A DNA stretch of 64,000 nt, taken from the NCBI RefSeq assembly GCF_013394795.1, contig NZ_JABXYU010000001.1:1488001-1552000 (forward strand). Reading direction: 5' to 3'. Below, piece after piece: positions 7,719-17,175 of the stretch (position 1 is its first letter; the number at the start of each line of letters is the position of its first letter). This DNA comes from Leptotrichia sp. oral taxon 223 (GTDB lineage Bacteria > Fusobacteriota > Fusobacteriia > Fusobacteriales > Leptotrichiaceae). The notes under the pieces were generated by a model. That model did not search any database, was not told the DNA's origin, and saw only the letters and a list, made by a program, of their open reading frames with translations. Position numbers and translations under genes: made by a program.

Positions 7719-9182
7719 ATGAATTTATACAAAAAAACGGCTAGTGAACTGGCTGAAATGATAAAAAATAAAGAGATTACTTCAGAAGAAGTTACAAGAA
7801 ATTTTTTAGATAGGATAAAATCGGTTGAAGATAAGATTGGGGCTTTTTCTAATATTTTTGAGGAGAAGGCATTGGAACAGGCTCGAAAAATTGATGAAGA
7901 AAATAATGAAGAAGGAAGAAAAAATTATGAAAATACAGGACTTTTTGGAGTGCCTGTGGCGTTGAAGGATAATATTGTTTCAAAAGGGGATTTGACAACG
8001 GCGGCTTCGCAAATTTTGAAAAATTATGTGGGAGTTTATGATGCAACTGTTGTGAAAAAGTTGAAGGAAGCTGGAGTAGTACTAGTTGGAAAGGCTAATA
8101 TGGATGAATTTGCGATGGGATCTTCAAATGAAAATTCGTCTATAAAGTCAGCATCTAATCCTTGGGATTTGGAAAGAGTGCCAGGAGGAAGCAGTGGAGG
8201 ATCGGCTGCTGCGGTTGCGGCTAGTGAAATACCTGTTGCTTTGGGAACAGATACTGGTGGAAGTATTAGACAGCCTGCGAGCTTGACTGGAACTGTGGGG
8301 ATAAAGCCAACTTATGGAAGAGTTTCAAGATACGGGCTTATGGCATTTGGTTCTTCGCTGGATCAGATTGGGGCTTTGGCAAAAAGTTCGCAAGATTTGG
8401 CAAGAGTTATGCAGATAATTTCAGGATATGATGAAAATGATCCGACAACTGCGGATGTGGAAGTGCCAGATTATTTATCTTTGCTTGAAAAAGATATAAA
8501 AGGATTAAAAATTGGGCTTCCAAAAGAATATTTTTCAGATGAACTGGATAAATCAATAAAGGAAGTTGTGGATAAAACTGTGGAAACATTGAAAAAACTT
8601 GGAGCAGAAGTGAAGGAAGTATCGTTGCCTTACACAAAATACGCAATTTCCACTTATTATATAATTTCATCGGCTGAGGCGGCTTCAAACTTGTCAAGAT
8701 ATGACGGAGTGAGATATGGAGTTAGAAAAAGTGATGAAAATATTGAAGAAATGTATGTAAAATCACGAACAGAAGGTTTTGGAGATGAAGTAAAACGTAG
8801 AATTATGATTGGAAATTACGTGTTAAGTTCTGGATTTTATGATGCTTATTATAAAAAGGCTTCGCAAGTTAGAAGATTAATAAGAGATGATTTTTTGCGA
8901 GTTCTTTCAGAAGTTGATTTAATTTTGACACCAGTTTCTCCAACAACAGCGTTTAAAAAAGGTGAAAAAGTTACTAATCCAGTTCAGATGTATTTGGGAG
9001 ATATTTTTACTGTATCAATAAATATGGCTGGATTACCTGCAATATCAGTGCCAGGCGGTTTTGTAGATGGACTTCCTGTGGGAATACAGCTGATTGGAAA
9101 TTACTTTAGGGAAGACTTGCTGTTCAATGTGGCGAATAAATTTGAGAAGGAACGTGGAGAGATAGAATATCCTGAGTTGTAA
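7719..9182 (+). CDS. gatA: Asp/Glu-tRNA amidotransferase subunit A (amidase)
   Basis: Amidase-signature subunit that releases ammonia from glutamine. The Ser-Ser-Lys triad is visible: Lys in VALKDNI near residue 84, Ser in the glycine-rich GGSSGGSAAAVAA near 158, and the nucleophilic Ser in DTGGSIRQPAS near 181. At 487 residues it is full length. The start ATG has GGAAAGGTGG ahead. Second gene of the gatCAB operon. Presence of the full set implies that Gln-tRNA (and possibly Asn-tRNA) is made by the indirect route. Confidence 0.97.
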   Translation: MNLYKKTASELAEMIKNKEITSEEVTRNFLDRIKSVEDKIGAFSNIFEEKALEQARKIDEENNEEGRKNYENTGLFGVPVALKDNIVSKGDLTTAASQILKNYVGVYDATVVKKLKEAGVVLVGKANMDEFAMGSSNENSSIKSASNPWDLERVPGGSSGGSAAAVAASEIPVALGTDTGGSIRQPASLTGTVGIKPTYGRVSRYGLMAFGSSLDQIGALAKSSQDLARVMQIISGYDENDPTTADVEVPDYLSLLEKDIKGLKIGLPKEYFSDELDKSIKEVVDKTVETLKKLGAEVKEVSLPYTKYAISTYYIISSAEAASNLSRYDGVRYGVRKSDENIEEMYVKSRTEGFGDEVKRRIMIGNYVLSSGFYDAYYKKASQVRRLIRDDFLRVLSEVDLILTPVSPTTAFKKGEKVTNPVQMYLGDIFTVSINMAGLPAISVPGGFVDGLPVGIQLIGNYFREDLLFNVANKFEKERGEIEYPEL

Positions 9183-9244
9183 AAAAGTCTTGAAAAGGAA
9201 TTTTGATAAAATAAATTTTATGAAAGAAAGGGAATAAATAAAAA

Positions 9245-10681
9245 ATGAGTATGGAATATGAAACAGTCATCGGACTGGAAGTGCATTGTCAATTGAAAAC
9301 GAATACGAAGGTATGGTGTTCTTGTGATGCGGATTATGATAATAAGGAGCCTAATACTGCGGTATGTCCTATTTGTACAGGGCAGCCTGGGGCTTTGCCG
9401 AAGTTGAATGAGAAAGTATTGGATTATGCAATAAAGGCGGCACTTGCACTTGGGTGTGAGATAAACAGGGAGAGTTATTTTGATAGAAAAAATTATTTTT
9501 ATCCTGATTCACCAAAAAATTATCAAATAACACAGTTTTTTAAGCCTTATGCTGAAAATGGAGTTTTGAAAATTACTACAAATAGTGGGAAGGAAGCAAG
9601 TGTCGGGATTGAAAGAATACAGATTGAGGAAGATACGGCGAAAAGTATTCATACGGCTTCTGAAACTTTACTGAATTATAACAGAGCCTCTGTGCCGTTA
9701 ATTGAGATTATTTCAAAGCCTGAGATAAAAAATGCTGAGGAAGCGTATGCTTATTTGAATACATTGAAGGATAGGCTGAAATATACGAAAGTCAGTGATG
9801 TAAGTATGGAACTTGGATCACTTAGATGCGATGCTAATGTTTCTGTTAGAAAAAAAGGCGAAACAAAACTTGGGACTAGAACCGAAACAAAGAATTTGAA
9901 CTCGTTTAAGGCGGTTGTGAAGGCGATTGAGTATGAAACAAACAGACAAATTGAAGTGCTTGAAAGTGGTGGGCGTGTAGTTCAGGAAACAAGACTCTGG
10001 GATGAGGAAAATGCAGTTACAAAGCCGATGAGAAGTAAAGAGGAAGCAATGGATTACAGATATTTTCCAGAGCCTGACTTGCCAGCGATTATCATTACTG
10101 AATCAAGACTTTCAAATGTAAAAGATGAAATGCCTGAATTTGCAGATGAGAAGGCAAAAAGATTTATTAATGAGTATAAATTGAATGAAATGGAAGCGGC
10201 GACTCTTTCATCAGAGCAGGAACTGGCTGAATATTATGAGCAAGTTGTAAAAGTGTCAGATGATGCAAGACTTGCGGCAAACTGGGTATTAACAGAAATT
10301 TTACGTGTGTTAAAAGAAAAAAATATCTCTATTGAGGAATTTTCTGTTGAGCCTGAAAATATTGGAAAATTAATTAAATTGATAAAAGCGAATACGATTA
10401 GTTCAAAAATAGCAAAAGATGTGTTTGAAATTTTGCTTTCAGAAAATAAAGATCCTGAAATTATCGTAAAGGAAAAAGGGCTTGTGCAAATTACAGACAA
10501 CAGCGAAATTGAAAAGATTGTAGAGCAGGTACTGGTTGAAAATCCTCAATCTGTGGAAGATTATAAGGCTGGAAAAAGCAATGCACTAAAATATCTTATG
10601 GGACAGTCAATGAGGCTTTCTAAAGGTAAGGCCAATCCGCAAATGATTAATGAAATGATTTTAGCAAGACTTGAAGGTTAA
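9245..10681 (+). CDS. gatB: Asp/Glu-tRNA amidotransferase subunit B
   Basis: Kinase and tRNA-binding subunit of GatCAB. It begins YETVIGLEVHCQLKTNTKVWC, with the zinc cluster Cys pairs CSCDAD and CPICTGQPG in the first 45 residues. The YFDRKNYFYPDSPKNYQITQ block is near 78-97 and a C-terminal YqeY-like helical tail ends in RLSKGKANPQMINEMI. At 478 residues it is full length. It lies 62 bases after gatA in the same direction. The ATG at 9245 has GAAAGAAAGGGA upstream; the second Met (residue 3) is an alternative start. Confidence 0.97.
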   Translation: MSMEYETVIGLEVHCQLKTNTKVWCSCDADYDNKEPNTAVCPICTGQPGALPKLNEKVLDYAIKAALALGCEINRESYFDRKNYFYPDSPKNYQITQFFKPYAENGVLKITTNSGKEASVGIERIQIEEDTAKSIHTASETLLNYNRASVPLIEIISKPEIKNAEEAYAYLNTLKDRLKYTKVSDVSMELGSLRCDANVSVRKKGETKLGTRTETKNLNSFKAVVKAIEYETNRQIEVLESGGRVVQETRLWDEENAVTKPMRSKEEAMDYRYFPEPDLPAIIITESRLSNVKDEMPEFADEKAKRFINEYKLNEMEAATLSSEQELAEYYEQVVKVSDDARLAANWVLTEILRVLKEKNISIEEFSVEPENIGKLIKLIKANTISSKIAKDVFEILLSENKDPEIIVKEKGLVQITDNSEIEKIVEQVLVENPQSVEDYKAGKSNALKYLMGQSMRLSKGKANPQMINEMILARLEG

Positions 10682-10703
10682 TATTGGTTAAATTAGGAGA
10701 AAA

Positions 10704-12812
10704 ATGAAAAAGGGTAATAAAAAAAGCAGTATTATTGACAGAGCAAAGTCAAATATGGAAAAAAATAGAAAAAAACAGAAGCTGAAAAAAATTTTAAAAA
10801 AGTTGTTTAAATATTTTAATACATTTAACGGGCGTTTTGTATTGATATTTCTTTTTACAGTTATAGGATTTGCAGCGTTAATCGGAAGAGTTTACTATCT
10901 TCAGACAAAAGGTGGAGAAAAAATAAGGGAAGATTCAGAAAAAAAATATTCCTACAAAACCTATAAAAAAGCTAAAAGAGGTAAAATTTCTACGAGCGAC
11001 GGGCAAGTTCTGGCATATGACAATGAAGACTATTTTGTTATACTTGATCCGACTTTGATTGATGAGGAAAATATTGATACACTGCTGGAAATGTTAAAAA
11101 GATATATTGAGTCCTTGGATATTCAAAAATATAAACTTGAATATCTGGAAAAAAAGAAGGCTGGCCGTCAATATTTAAAGATAGATAATAAAATTTCGTA
11201 TAGAACAAAAATTGAAATTGAGTCGGAAATTGATAATGATAAAAATGAGGCAATGAAGCGTAAAAAGGAAAAATATAAAAGACGGTTTAAAGGGATAGTC
11301 TTTGAAACGGTTTTTACAAGAAATTATGTGCAAAATGATGCTTTTCAGGAAACGCTTGGGTTTGTAAATAATGAAAATAAAGGTGTTTACGGGATTGAAA
11401 AATATTATGATAAACAGCTTGCAGGAGAAATGGGAGTTGAGCCACGGCTTAGAATACCAAAGCCATTTTTGGAAATTGTAAAAGTGAAAAATAAAAATGA
11501 AGCAAAAACTGCTGTTGAAGGAAATAATCTTGTACTTACACTTGACAGTGTTATGCAGTACAATCTTGATGAGGAGTTGCAGAAGGCGTTTGTAGATAAT
11601 AACGCAAGTTCGGCAATGGGAATTTTAATAGAAGTGGAAACCGGGAAAATATTGGCGATGTCATCGTATCCAAAGGCGGAAGACAAGGCAACCATAAAAA
11701 ACAGGCCAATTACTGATTTTTTTGAACCAGGGTCAATATTTAAGCCTATAACAGTTGCTATAGGTTTGGATTCAAAAGCAATTAATGAATATTCAAAAAT
11801 TTATTCATCAGGTTCAATCCGGGTATATGACAGAATAATAAGAGATCACGACAGCTCAACGACTGGAAGTTTAGGTTTAGCAGATATAGTCGCACATTCT
11901 GGAAATGTAGCGATGGTAAAGATACAGAATGATATTAACAAGAATACTTTTTATCGTTATTTAGTTGATGTTGGATTAAGCGGGAAAACAGGCATAGATA
12001 CGTATTTTGAATCAATGCAGAAGCTTCGTGAGTTTAAGACTTTGAAAGATGAAGTAAGAAGAGCCAACATAGCTTTTGGACAGGGAATTGCAATAACGCA
12101 GATTCAAATGATAATGGCATTAAATACAGTTATTAATGATGGTAAATTGATGAAGCCCTATCTGGTGGAAAGGATAGAAGACAGCAAGGGGAACATATTG
12201 AAACAGAATAAGCCTGTTATGGTAAAAAAAGTGTTTAGTGATGAAGCGTCAAGACTAAATAGAAGGTATATGGAAGCGAGCGTAAATCGTGGAACTGGTG
12301 AAGGGGCATACATACCTGGCTACCGTGTCGGCGGGAAAACAGGGACTGCTCAGAAAGCAGGAAAGGATGGATATAAAAATAGCTATGTCAGTTCATTTTT
12401 TGCATTTTTTCCAGCAGATAAGCCTAAATACGCTATACTGATAACTATTGGCGAACCTAAAGGCGGGAAATATTATGGAGCTCAAGTTGCCTTGCCATCA
12501 GTAAAAAGAGTATTGGAAAAATTAATTGAGTACAAGAGAATACAGCCAATTGGAAAGGTTAAAACTCCTGACAAGAACATTGGATTTGTGCAGGAAGAAA
12601 AGAAAAAGGACTTAGGAAAGATAAAGCAGGATTTTGATAAAAATATTATGCCTGATTTAACTGGAATCAGTCTGAGGGAGTTTTTGTCGATTTATCCGCA
12701 AGGGAAGTTTGCTCAGTATGAGATTACAGGAAGTGGAGCGGTTGTGTCGCAGTTTCCTGAAAAAGGGACTAAACTTGATAAGCATACAAAGATACAGATA
12801 ATGCTGGAATAA
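10704..12812 (+). CDS. Class B penicillin-binding protein with C-terminal PASTA domain (FtsI/PBP2 type)
   Basis: Transpeptidase that crosslinks peptidoglycan. A basic cytoplasmic tail (1-45) is followed by one membrane segment (about 46-66) and a dimerisation domain. The transpeptidase motifs are all present: SIFK near residues 344-347, SGN near 398 and KTGTAQ near 545. A single PASTA domain occupies about 650-702 (MPDLTGISLREFLSIYPQGK). The length of 702 and the PASTA tail resemble SpoVD/PBP2x. A division role (FtsI) is likely but no dcw neighbours are present to prove it. It lies 22 bases after gatB. Confidence 0.93.
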   Translation: MKKGNKKSSIIDRAKSNMEKNRKKQKLKKILKKLFKYFNTFNGRFVLIFLFTVIGFAALIGRVYYLQTKGGEKIREDSEKKYSYKTYKKAKRGKISTSDGQVLAYDNEDYFVILDPTLIDEENIDTLLEMLKRYIESLDIQKYKLEYLEKKKAGRQYLKIDNKISYRTKIEIESEIDNDKNEAMKRKKEKYKRRFKGIVFETVFTRNYVQNDAFQETLGFVNNENKGVYGIEKYYDKQLAGEMGVEPRLRIPKPFLEIVKVKNKNEAKTAVEGNNLVLTLDSVMQYNLDEELQKAFVDNNASSAMGILIEVETGKILAMSSYPKAEDKATIKNRPITDFFEPGSIFKPITVAIGLDSKAINEYSKIYSSGSIRVYDRIIRDHDSSTTGSLGLADIVAHSGNVAMVKIQNDINKNTFYRYLVDVGLSGKTGIDTYFESMQKLREFKTLKDEVRRANIAFGQGIAITQIQMIMALNTVINDGKLMKPYLVERIEDSKGNILKQNKPVMVKKVFSDEASRLNRRYMEASVNRGTGEGAYIPGYRVGGKTGTAQKAGKDGYKNSYVSSFFAFFPADKPKYAILITIGEPKGGKYYGAQVALPSVKRVLEKLIEYKRIQPIGKVKTPDKNIGFVQEEKKKDLGKIKQDFDKNIMPDLTGISLREFLSIYPQGKFAQYEITGSGAVVSQFPEKGTKLDKHTKIQIMLE

Positions 12813-12860
12813 AAGTATTTTTTATAAAATTAATTGAGGGAGCAATTTTAGGGGGTAAAA

Positions 12861-15143
12861 ATGTATTATTATGAAATTTATGTGGAGAATAATCAGGGAA
12901 TATACACGTATAAATCGGAAGAAAAATATGAAATTGGGCAATGGTGCATTGTTAATTTTATAAATAAGGATAAAATGGGGCTTATTGTAGCAATTACCAA
13001 TGAAAATCAGATTCAGTTTGATATTTCAAAAGTGAAGAAAATTAAGGATGTTGCCCCAGTTTTGTCCATTCCATCCGATATTATGCAGCTTATAAGATGG
13101 ATAAAAAATTATTACATAAGTGATTATTACAGCGTAATAAAGGCGGTTTATCCAGGAGCATTGAAGTTAAATTATTCCAAAAAAGCCATTTTCCAAAAAG
13201 AATTTTCTGAAAATGATGAAACTTTGGAAATGGAAAAAATTGAGGAAATGAAAAAATTTAATGAATATATGAAAAAACGGCAGGAAGTTACCGTCGCAAC
13301 TTTGAAAAAGAATTTTTCTAGCGAGATTGTGGAACAGGCGGTAAATGAAAAGGTTATTTCCATTGAAAAGAAAGTGATTTTAAATTCTAAAATTTCAAAA
13401 AGCGAAAAGGAAAAAAGTGAAATTGTAGAAAAGGAAATTATTTTGAATGATGAGCAGCAGAAGGCTGTGGATGCGATAAAAAATAGTGAAAAACAGATTT
13501 TTCTGTTAAAGGGGATAACTGGCTCAGGGAAAACGGAAATTTATATTAACTTGATAAAGGAAGCCTTAAAACAAGGGTTTGGGAGTATCTTTCTAGTGCC
13601 TGAAATTTCGCTTACAGTTCAGATGATACAAAGGCTTGAGGAGGAATTTTACAATGAAGTGGCTATTCTTCACAGCAAACTTACTGACAGGGAAAAGCGG
13701 GAAGAGTGGACTTTCATACGAAATGGCGAAAAGAAAATTGTGATTGGGGCAAGATCGGCGGTTTTTGCACCTGTTCAGAACTTGAAATATATTATTGTGG
13801 ATGAGGAGCACGAAAATACGTATAAGCAGGAGAATAACCCACGTTATCACGTAAAAAATGTGGCGATAAAAAGGGCATTTTTGCAAAATGAGAATTTAAA
13901 AAAAGATAAAAAAATTGAAAAAAATAGTGAATTAGAGAAAAACGATAATTTGGAAGAATCTGAAATTGTAAAAAGCGAAAAGATAAAAGTGATTCTAGGC
14001 TCGGCAACACCGTCTTTTGAAACGTATTATCAGGCACAGCAGGGCGATATTGAATTAATTGAGCTGACAAAACGGTATAAAAATGCTAAACTGCCAAAAT
14101 TTGAAATTGTGGATTTGAATGAAACAACGGAAAATTTTTCGGAAGAACTGCTGGATAAGATTTCGCAGACATTGCAAAAAAATGAGCAGGTTATCTTGAT
14201 TTTGAACAGAAAGGCATTTTCAAACTTGCTGAAATGCAAGGATTGTGGAAATATTCCAACTTGTCCTAATTGCAGCATTTCCTTAAACTATTACAAATAT
14301 GACAATCGCCTCAAATGCCATTACTGCGGCTATGAAAAACGTTTTGACAACACGTGTGATGAATGTGGCGGACATAAAATGAGGCAAATTGGGGCTGGAA
14401 CGGAAAAAATTGAAGAGGAACTGGCAATAGCATTTCCATCAGCGAGAATTGTGAGAGTGGACTCTGAAAGCATAAAGACAAAGCAAAATTATGAAAAAGC
14501 CTACAATGATTTTAAAAATCACAAATATGACATAATGCTCGGAACACAGATTATCGCAAAGGGACTGCATTTTTCAAACGTAACATTAGTTGGAATAATT
14601 AATGCTGATATAATCTTAAATTTTCCAGACTTTCGAGCCTCAGAAAAGACTTTTCAGTTGTTGACACAGGCTTCAGGGCGTGCAGGACGTGGAGAAAAGG
14701 ATGGAGAAGTAATTATTCAGACTTTTAATAGTGAAAATGATGTAATAAAAAAAACAATCGAAAGTGATTATGAAGGATATTACAAAAACGAGATGATTAT
14801 GCGAAAAATGTTAAATTATCCGCCTTTTGGACGAATTATAATTTTGGTAATTTCGGCAACTGAAGAAAATTTGGTAATGGAAAAAGCCAAAATTTTGCGT
14901 GAAGAAATTATAAGAAATGTAAATGCAGCTATGAATTTAACTCAAAATGATTTTATCTCAGATGCTTTTAAATCCCCAATTTACAAAATAAACGGAAGAT
15001 ACCGATACCAGATATTTTTTAAATTTGAAAGAGAAAATATCTTGAAAATTAAGAAAATTATAAAAAAATGTGCAGGCAAATTTCGGGAAAGGGAAAAGAA
15101 AGTTAGGGTAACGATTGATGTGGATCCTGTAAATATGATGTGA
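12861..15143 (+). CDS. priA: Primosomal replication-restart helicase PriA
   Basis: 3'-5' helicase that reloads the replisome at stalled forks. An N-terminal fork-binding domain (1-105) is followed by Walker A GITGSGKTE near residue 219 and DEEH near 314. A lysine/glutamate-rich insert sits near 345-375. Two zinc-binding clusters follow (CKDCGNIPTCPNC near 458 and CHYCGYEKRFDNTCDECGG), then helicase motifs LGTQIIAKGLHF and QASGRAGRG. At 760 residues it is normal length. It has a GGGGG-rich ribosome site and is 48 bases after the penicillin-binding protein. Confidence 0.97.
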   Translation: MYYYEIYVENNQGIYTYKSEEKYEIGQWCIVNFINKDKMGLIVAITNENQIQFDISKVKKIKDVAPVLSIPSDIMQLIRWIKNYYISDYYSVIKAVYPGALKLNYSKKAIFQKEFSENDETLEMEKIEEMKKFNEYMKKRQEVTVATLKKNFSSEIVEQAVNEKVISIEKKVILNSKISKSEKEKSEIVEKEIILNDEQQKAVDAIKNSEKQIFLLKGITGSGKTEIYINLIKEALKQGFGSIFLVPEISLTVQMIQRLEEEFYNEVAILHSKLTDREKREEWTFIRNGEKKIVIGARSAVFAPVQNLKYIIVDEEHENTYKQENNPRYHVKNVAIKRAFLQNENLKKDKKIEKNSELEKNDNLEESEIVKSEKIKVILGSATPSFETYYQAQQGDIELIELTKRYKNAKLPKFEIVDLNETTENFSEELLDKISQTLQKNEQVILILNRKAFSNLLKCKDCGNIPTCPNCSISLNYYKYDNRLKCHYCGYEKRFDNTCDECGGHKMRQIGAGTEKIEEELAIAFPSARIVRVDSESIKTKQNYEKAYNDFKNHKYDIMLGTQIIAKGLHFSNVTLVGIINADIILNFPDFRASEKTFQLLTQASGRAGRGEKDGEVIIQTFNSENDVIKKTIESDYEGYYKNEMIMRKMLNYPPFGRIIILVISATEENLVMEKAKILREEIIRNVNAAMNLTQNDFISDAFKSPIYKINGRYRYQIFFKFERENILKIKKIIKKCAGKFREREKKVRVTIDVDPVNMM

Positions 15144-15210
15144 TTTTTTTTAAAAAACTTAATGTATAGTAAAACTATTTTAAAACTGAACTCAAAAGTT
15201 ATGACTATTT

Positions 15211-15268
15211 TACTCAAACCATAAATTTATATAATTTTTAATAGTTTAATTTTAAATAGGTTTGAGTA
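15211..15268. repeat. 10-bp inverted repeat between priA and uppS
   Basis: TACTCAAACC (15211-15220) and GGTTTGAGTA (15259-15268) are exact complements 38 bases apart, in a 250-base gene-free gap. No T tract follows. It could be a long-loop hairpin or an operator. Confidence 0.4.
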
Positions 15269-15329
15269 TATTTTGAAGTGGGATTTTTTGGATTCTGCTT
15301 CTTTTTTATGTAATAATTTTACAAACACC

Positions 15330-15358
15330 TTGAAAAATAATGATTTGACTGTTATAAT
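15330..15358 (+). promoter_or_regulatory. Promoter for uppS-cdsA
   Basis: TTGAAA at 15330-15335, 17-base spacer, TATAAT at 15353-15358, 37 bases before the uppS ATG. Confidence 0.65.
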
Positions 15359-15394
15359 TAAAGCAATAATATTTTTATTCTTGAAAGGGATAAT

Positions 15395-16204
15395 ATGGAT
15401 AGAGATGAATTGGTGATTCCTGAGCACATTGCCATTATTATGGATGGGAACGGGCGCTGGGCTAAGGAGCGTGGAAAGATTCGGCTGGAAGGGCATAGGG
15501 CTGGAGCTAGCAGTCTTGAGAAGATATTAAAGTATGCCGGGAACATTGGCGTGAAATATTTAACTGTGTATGCGTTTTCGACTGAAAACTGGAAGAGGCC
15601 TGAAAAGGAAGTAAATGGGCTTATGGACTTGTTTGCGAAATATCTCGATAAAGAGAAGAAAAATTTGAAAAAACAGGGCGTTAGATTGCTTGTTACAGGG
15701 GCAAAGGAAAATATTTCACAAAAATTATTAAAGAAAATTGAAGAAACTGAAAATTATCTGGCAGATTGTGATAAGATTATTTTTAATATAGCATTTAATT
15801 ATGGCGGGCGCCGAGAAATTGTTGATGCCGTGAACAAGGTTTTGCAGACTAAGTTTATGGACAAATCAGGCAGAACAGCAGAAGGGCAGTTTGATAATGA
15901 AAATAACGGGCTGAATGTTACGGAAAAAGAGCTGAATGGATTTGTGGATAAAAATGAAAATTTGAGGATTACAGAAGAAGAGTTTTCTAAATTTATGTAC
16001 CGTCCAGAAATTCCAGATCCAGAGCTTGTAATTAGAACAAGCGGAGAATTTAGAATAAGTAATTTTCTGCTTTGGGAAGTTGCCTATTCAGAGTTTTACA
16101 TAACAGATGTTTACTGGCCCGATTTTGATGAAAAAGAATTAGATAAAGCTATTTTATCCTTTAATAAAAGAGATAGAAGATACGGAGGACTGAATGTTAA
16201 GTAG
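15395..16204 (+). CDS. uppS: Undecaprenyl diphosphate synthase (isoprenyl transferase)
   Basis: cis-Prenyltransferase making the C55 lipid carrier for peptidoglycan and LPS sugars. IAIIMDGNGRWAKERG near residues 9-24 holds the catalytic Asp and is followed by GHRAG. NIAFNYGGRREIVDAV is near 130, and the C-terminal RTSGEFRISNFLLWEVAYSEFYI is near 213-235. A roughly 35-residue polar insert (about 150-185) sits before the PDPELVIRTSG box and accounts for the slightly long 269 residues. It overlaps cdsA by 11 bases, the classic uppS-cdsA pair. It has its own promoter. Confidence 0.95.
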   Translation: MDRDELVIPEHIAIIMDGNGRWAKERGKIRLEGHRAGASSLEKILKYAGNIGVKYLTVYAFSTENWKRPEKEVNGLMDLFAKYLDKEKKNLKKQGVRLLVTGAKENISQKLLKKIEETENYLADCDKIIFNIAFNYGGRREIVDAVNKVLQTKFMDKSGRTAEGQFDNENNGLNVTEKELNGFVDKNENLRITEEEFSKFMYRPEIPDPELVIRTSGEFRISNFLLWEVAYSEFYITDVYWPDFDEKELDKAILSFNKRDRRYGGLNVK

Positions 16205-17120
16205 ATTATTTATTATTTTGTTATTTGTACCTTTCCTTTTGTGGATATTTTTAAAGGGAAATGTGATGTTTCTAGTATTTACGCTTGTAATAATTGGAAT
16301 GTCGCTGTTTGAATTTTATAAAATGTTAAAGGACAAGGGCTTTGAGGTGGCAAGCAGGATTGGAATGGGGCTTGGACTGTTTTTGCCAGTTGCAATATAT
16401 TTTCAGGAAAATTCAAAAAATATTTTTTCATATTTCAAATTTGCCCTTTTCAAGCAGATAAACTTTGATATGGGCGGATTTATCGTATTTGCAATAATTC
16501 TTCTGTCTCTAAGGCAGGTTTTAAAGGTAAAAATTCAAAATGCAATGGCAGAAATTTCCTACACATTGTTTGGAATAATCTATGTTTCATATTTATTTTC
16601 ACATATTTTGCTGATAAAATACGAATTTTTAAATGGGAATATTCTAGTTGTAATGACATTTATGTTAATCTGGGCATGCGACATTTCTGCCTACCTTGTC
16701 GGAATGGCCATCGGTGGAAAAGTATTCAAACATAGGCTTGCACCAAAAATCAGCCCTAAAAAATCAATTGAAGGTGCGATAGCAGGGATTTTGGGAGTAT
16801 TTTTAGTAATTTTATCATTTGACAAAATATATTTATTTATAGCAAATTTTGTATGCGGAATCTCATTTCTCTCAAAAAGCTGTTCCGTAAATTACGATTA
16901 CGTTGCCATTGGCGGCTTAAAAGCCTTTATCCTTGCACTTGCAATAGGCATTTTTGCCGAACTGGGAGATCTGGTAGAATCAAAAATAAAAAGAGAATTG
17001 GGAGTAAAGGATTCTGGGAATTTGCTTTTGGGACACGGTGGATTTTTGGATAGATTTGACAGTGCATTATTTGTATTGCCAATTGTGTATTATTTTATGA
17101 AATACGTAGCGTATTTATAA
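16194..17120 (+). CDS. cdsA: Phosphatidate cytidylyltransferase
   Basis: Integral membrane enzyme making CDP-diacylglycerol for phospholipid synthesis. There are about seven or eight hydrophobic segments. The family signature is at the C-terminal end: GDLVESKIKRELGVKDSG then LLGHGGFLDRFDS near residues 258-290, plus the earlier HRLAPKISPKKSIEG near 180. At 308 residues it is full length. The ATG lies inside the uppS 3' end (11-base overlap), so translation is probably coupled. Confidence 0.95.
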   Translation: MLSRLFIILLFVPFLLWIFLKGNVMFLVFTLVIIGMSLFEFYKMLKDKGFEVASRIGMGLGLFLPVAIYFQENSKNIFSYFKFALFKQINFDMGGFIVFAIILLSLRQVLKVKIQNAMAEISYTLFGIIYVSYLFSHILLIKYEFLNGNILVVMTFMLIWACDISAYLVGMAIGGKVFKHRLAPKISPKKSIEGAIAGILGVFLVILSFDKIYLFIANFVCGISFLSKSCSVNYDYVAIGGLKAFILALAIGIFAELGDLVESKIKRELGVKDSGNLLLGHGGFLDRFDSALFVLPIVYYFMKYVAYL

Positions 17121-17175
17121 AATCAAGTTATTGAATAGATAAAAAAATAAAACAGAAGAAGGAGAAAAAATAAAA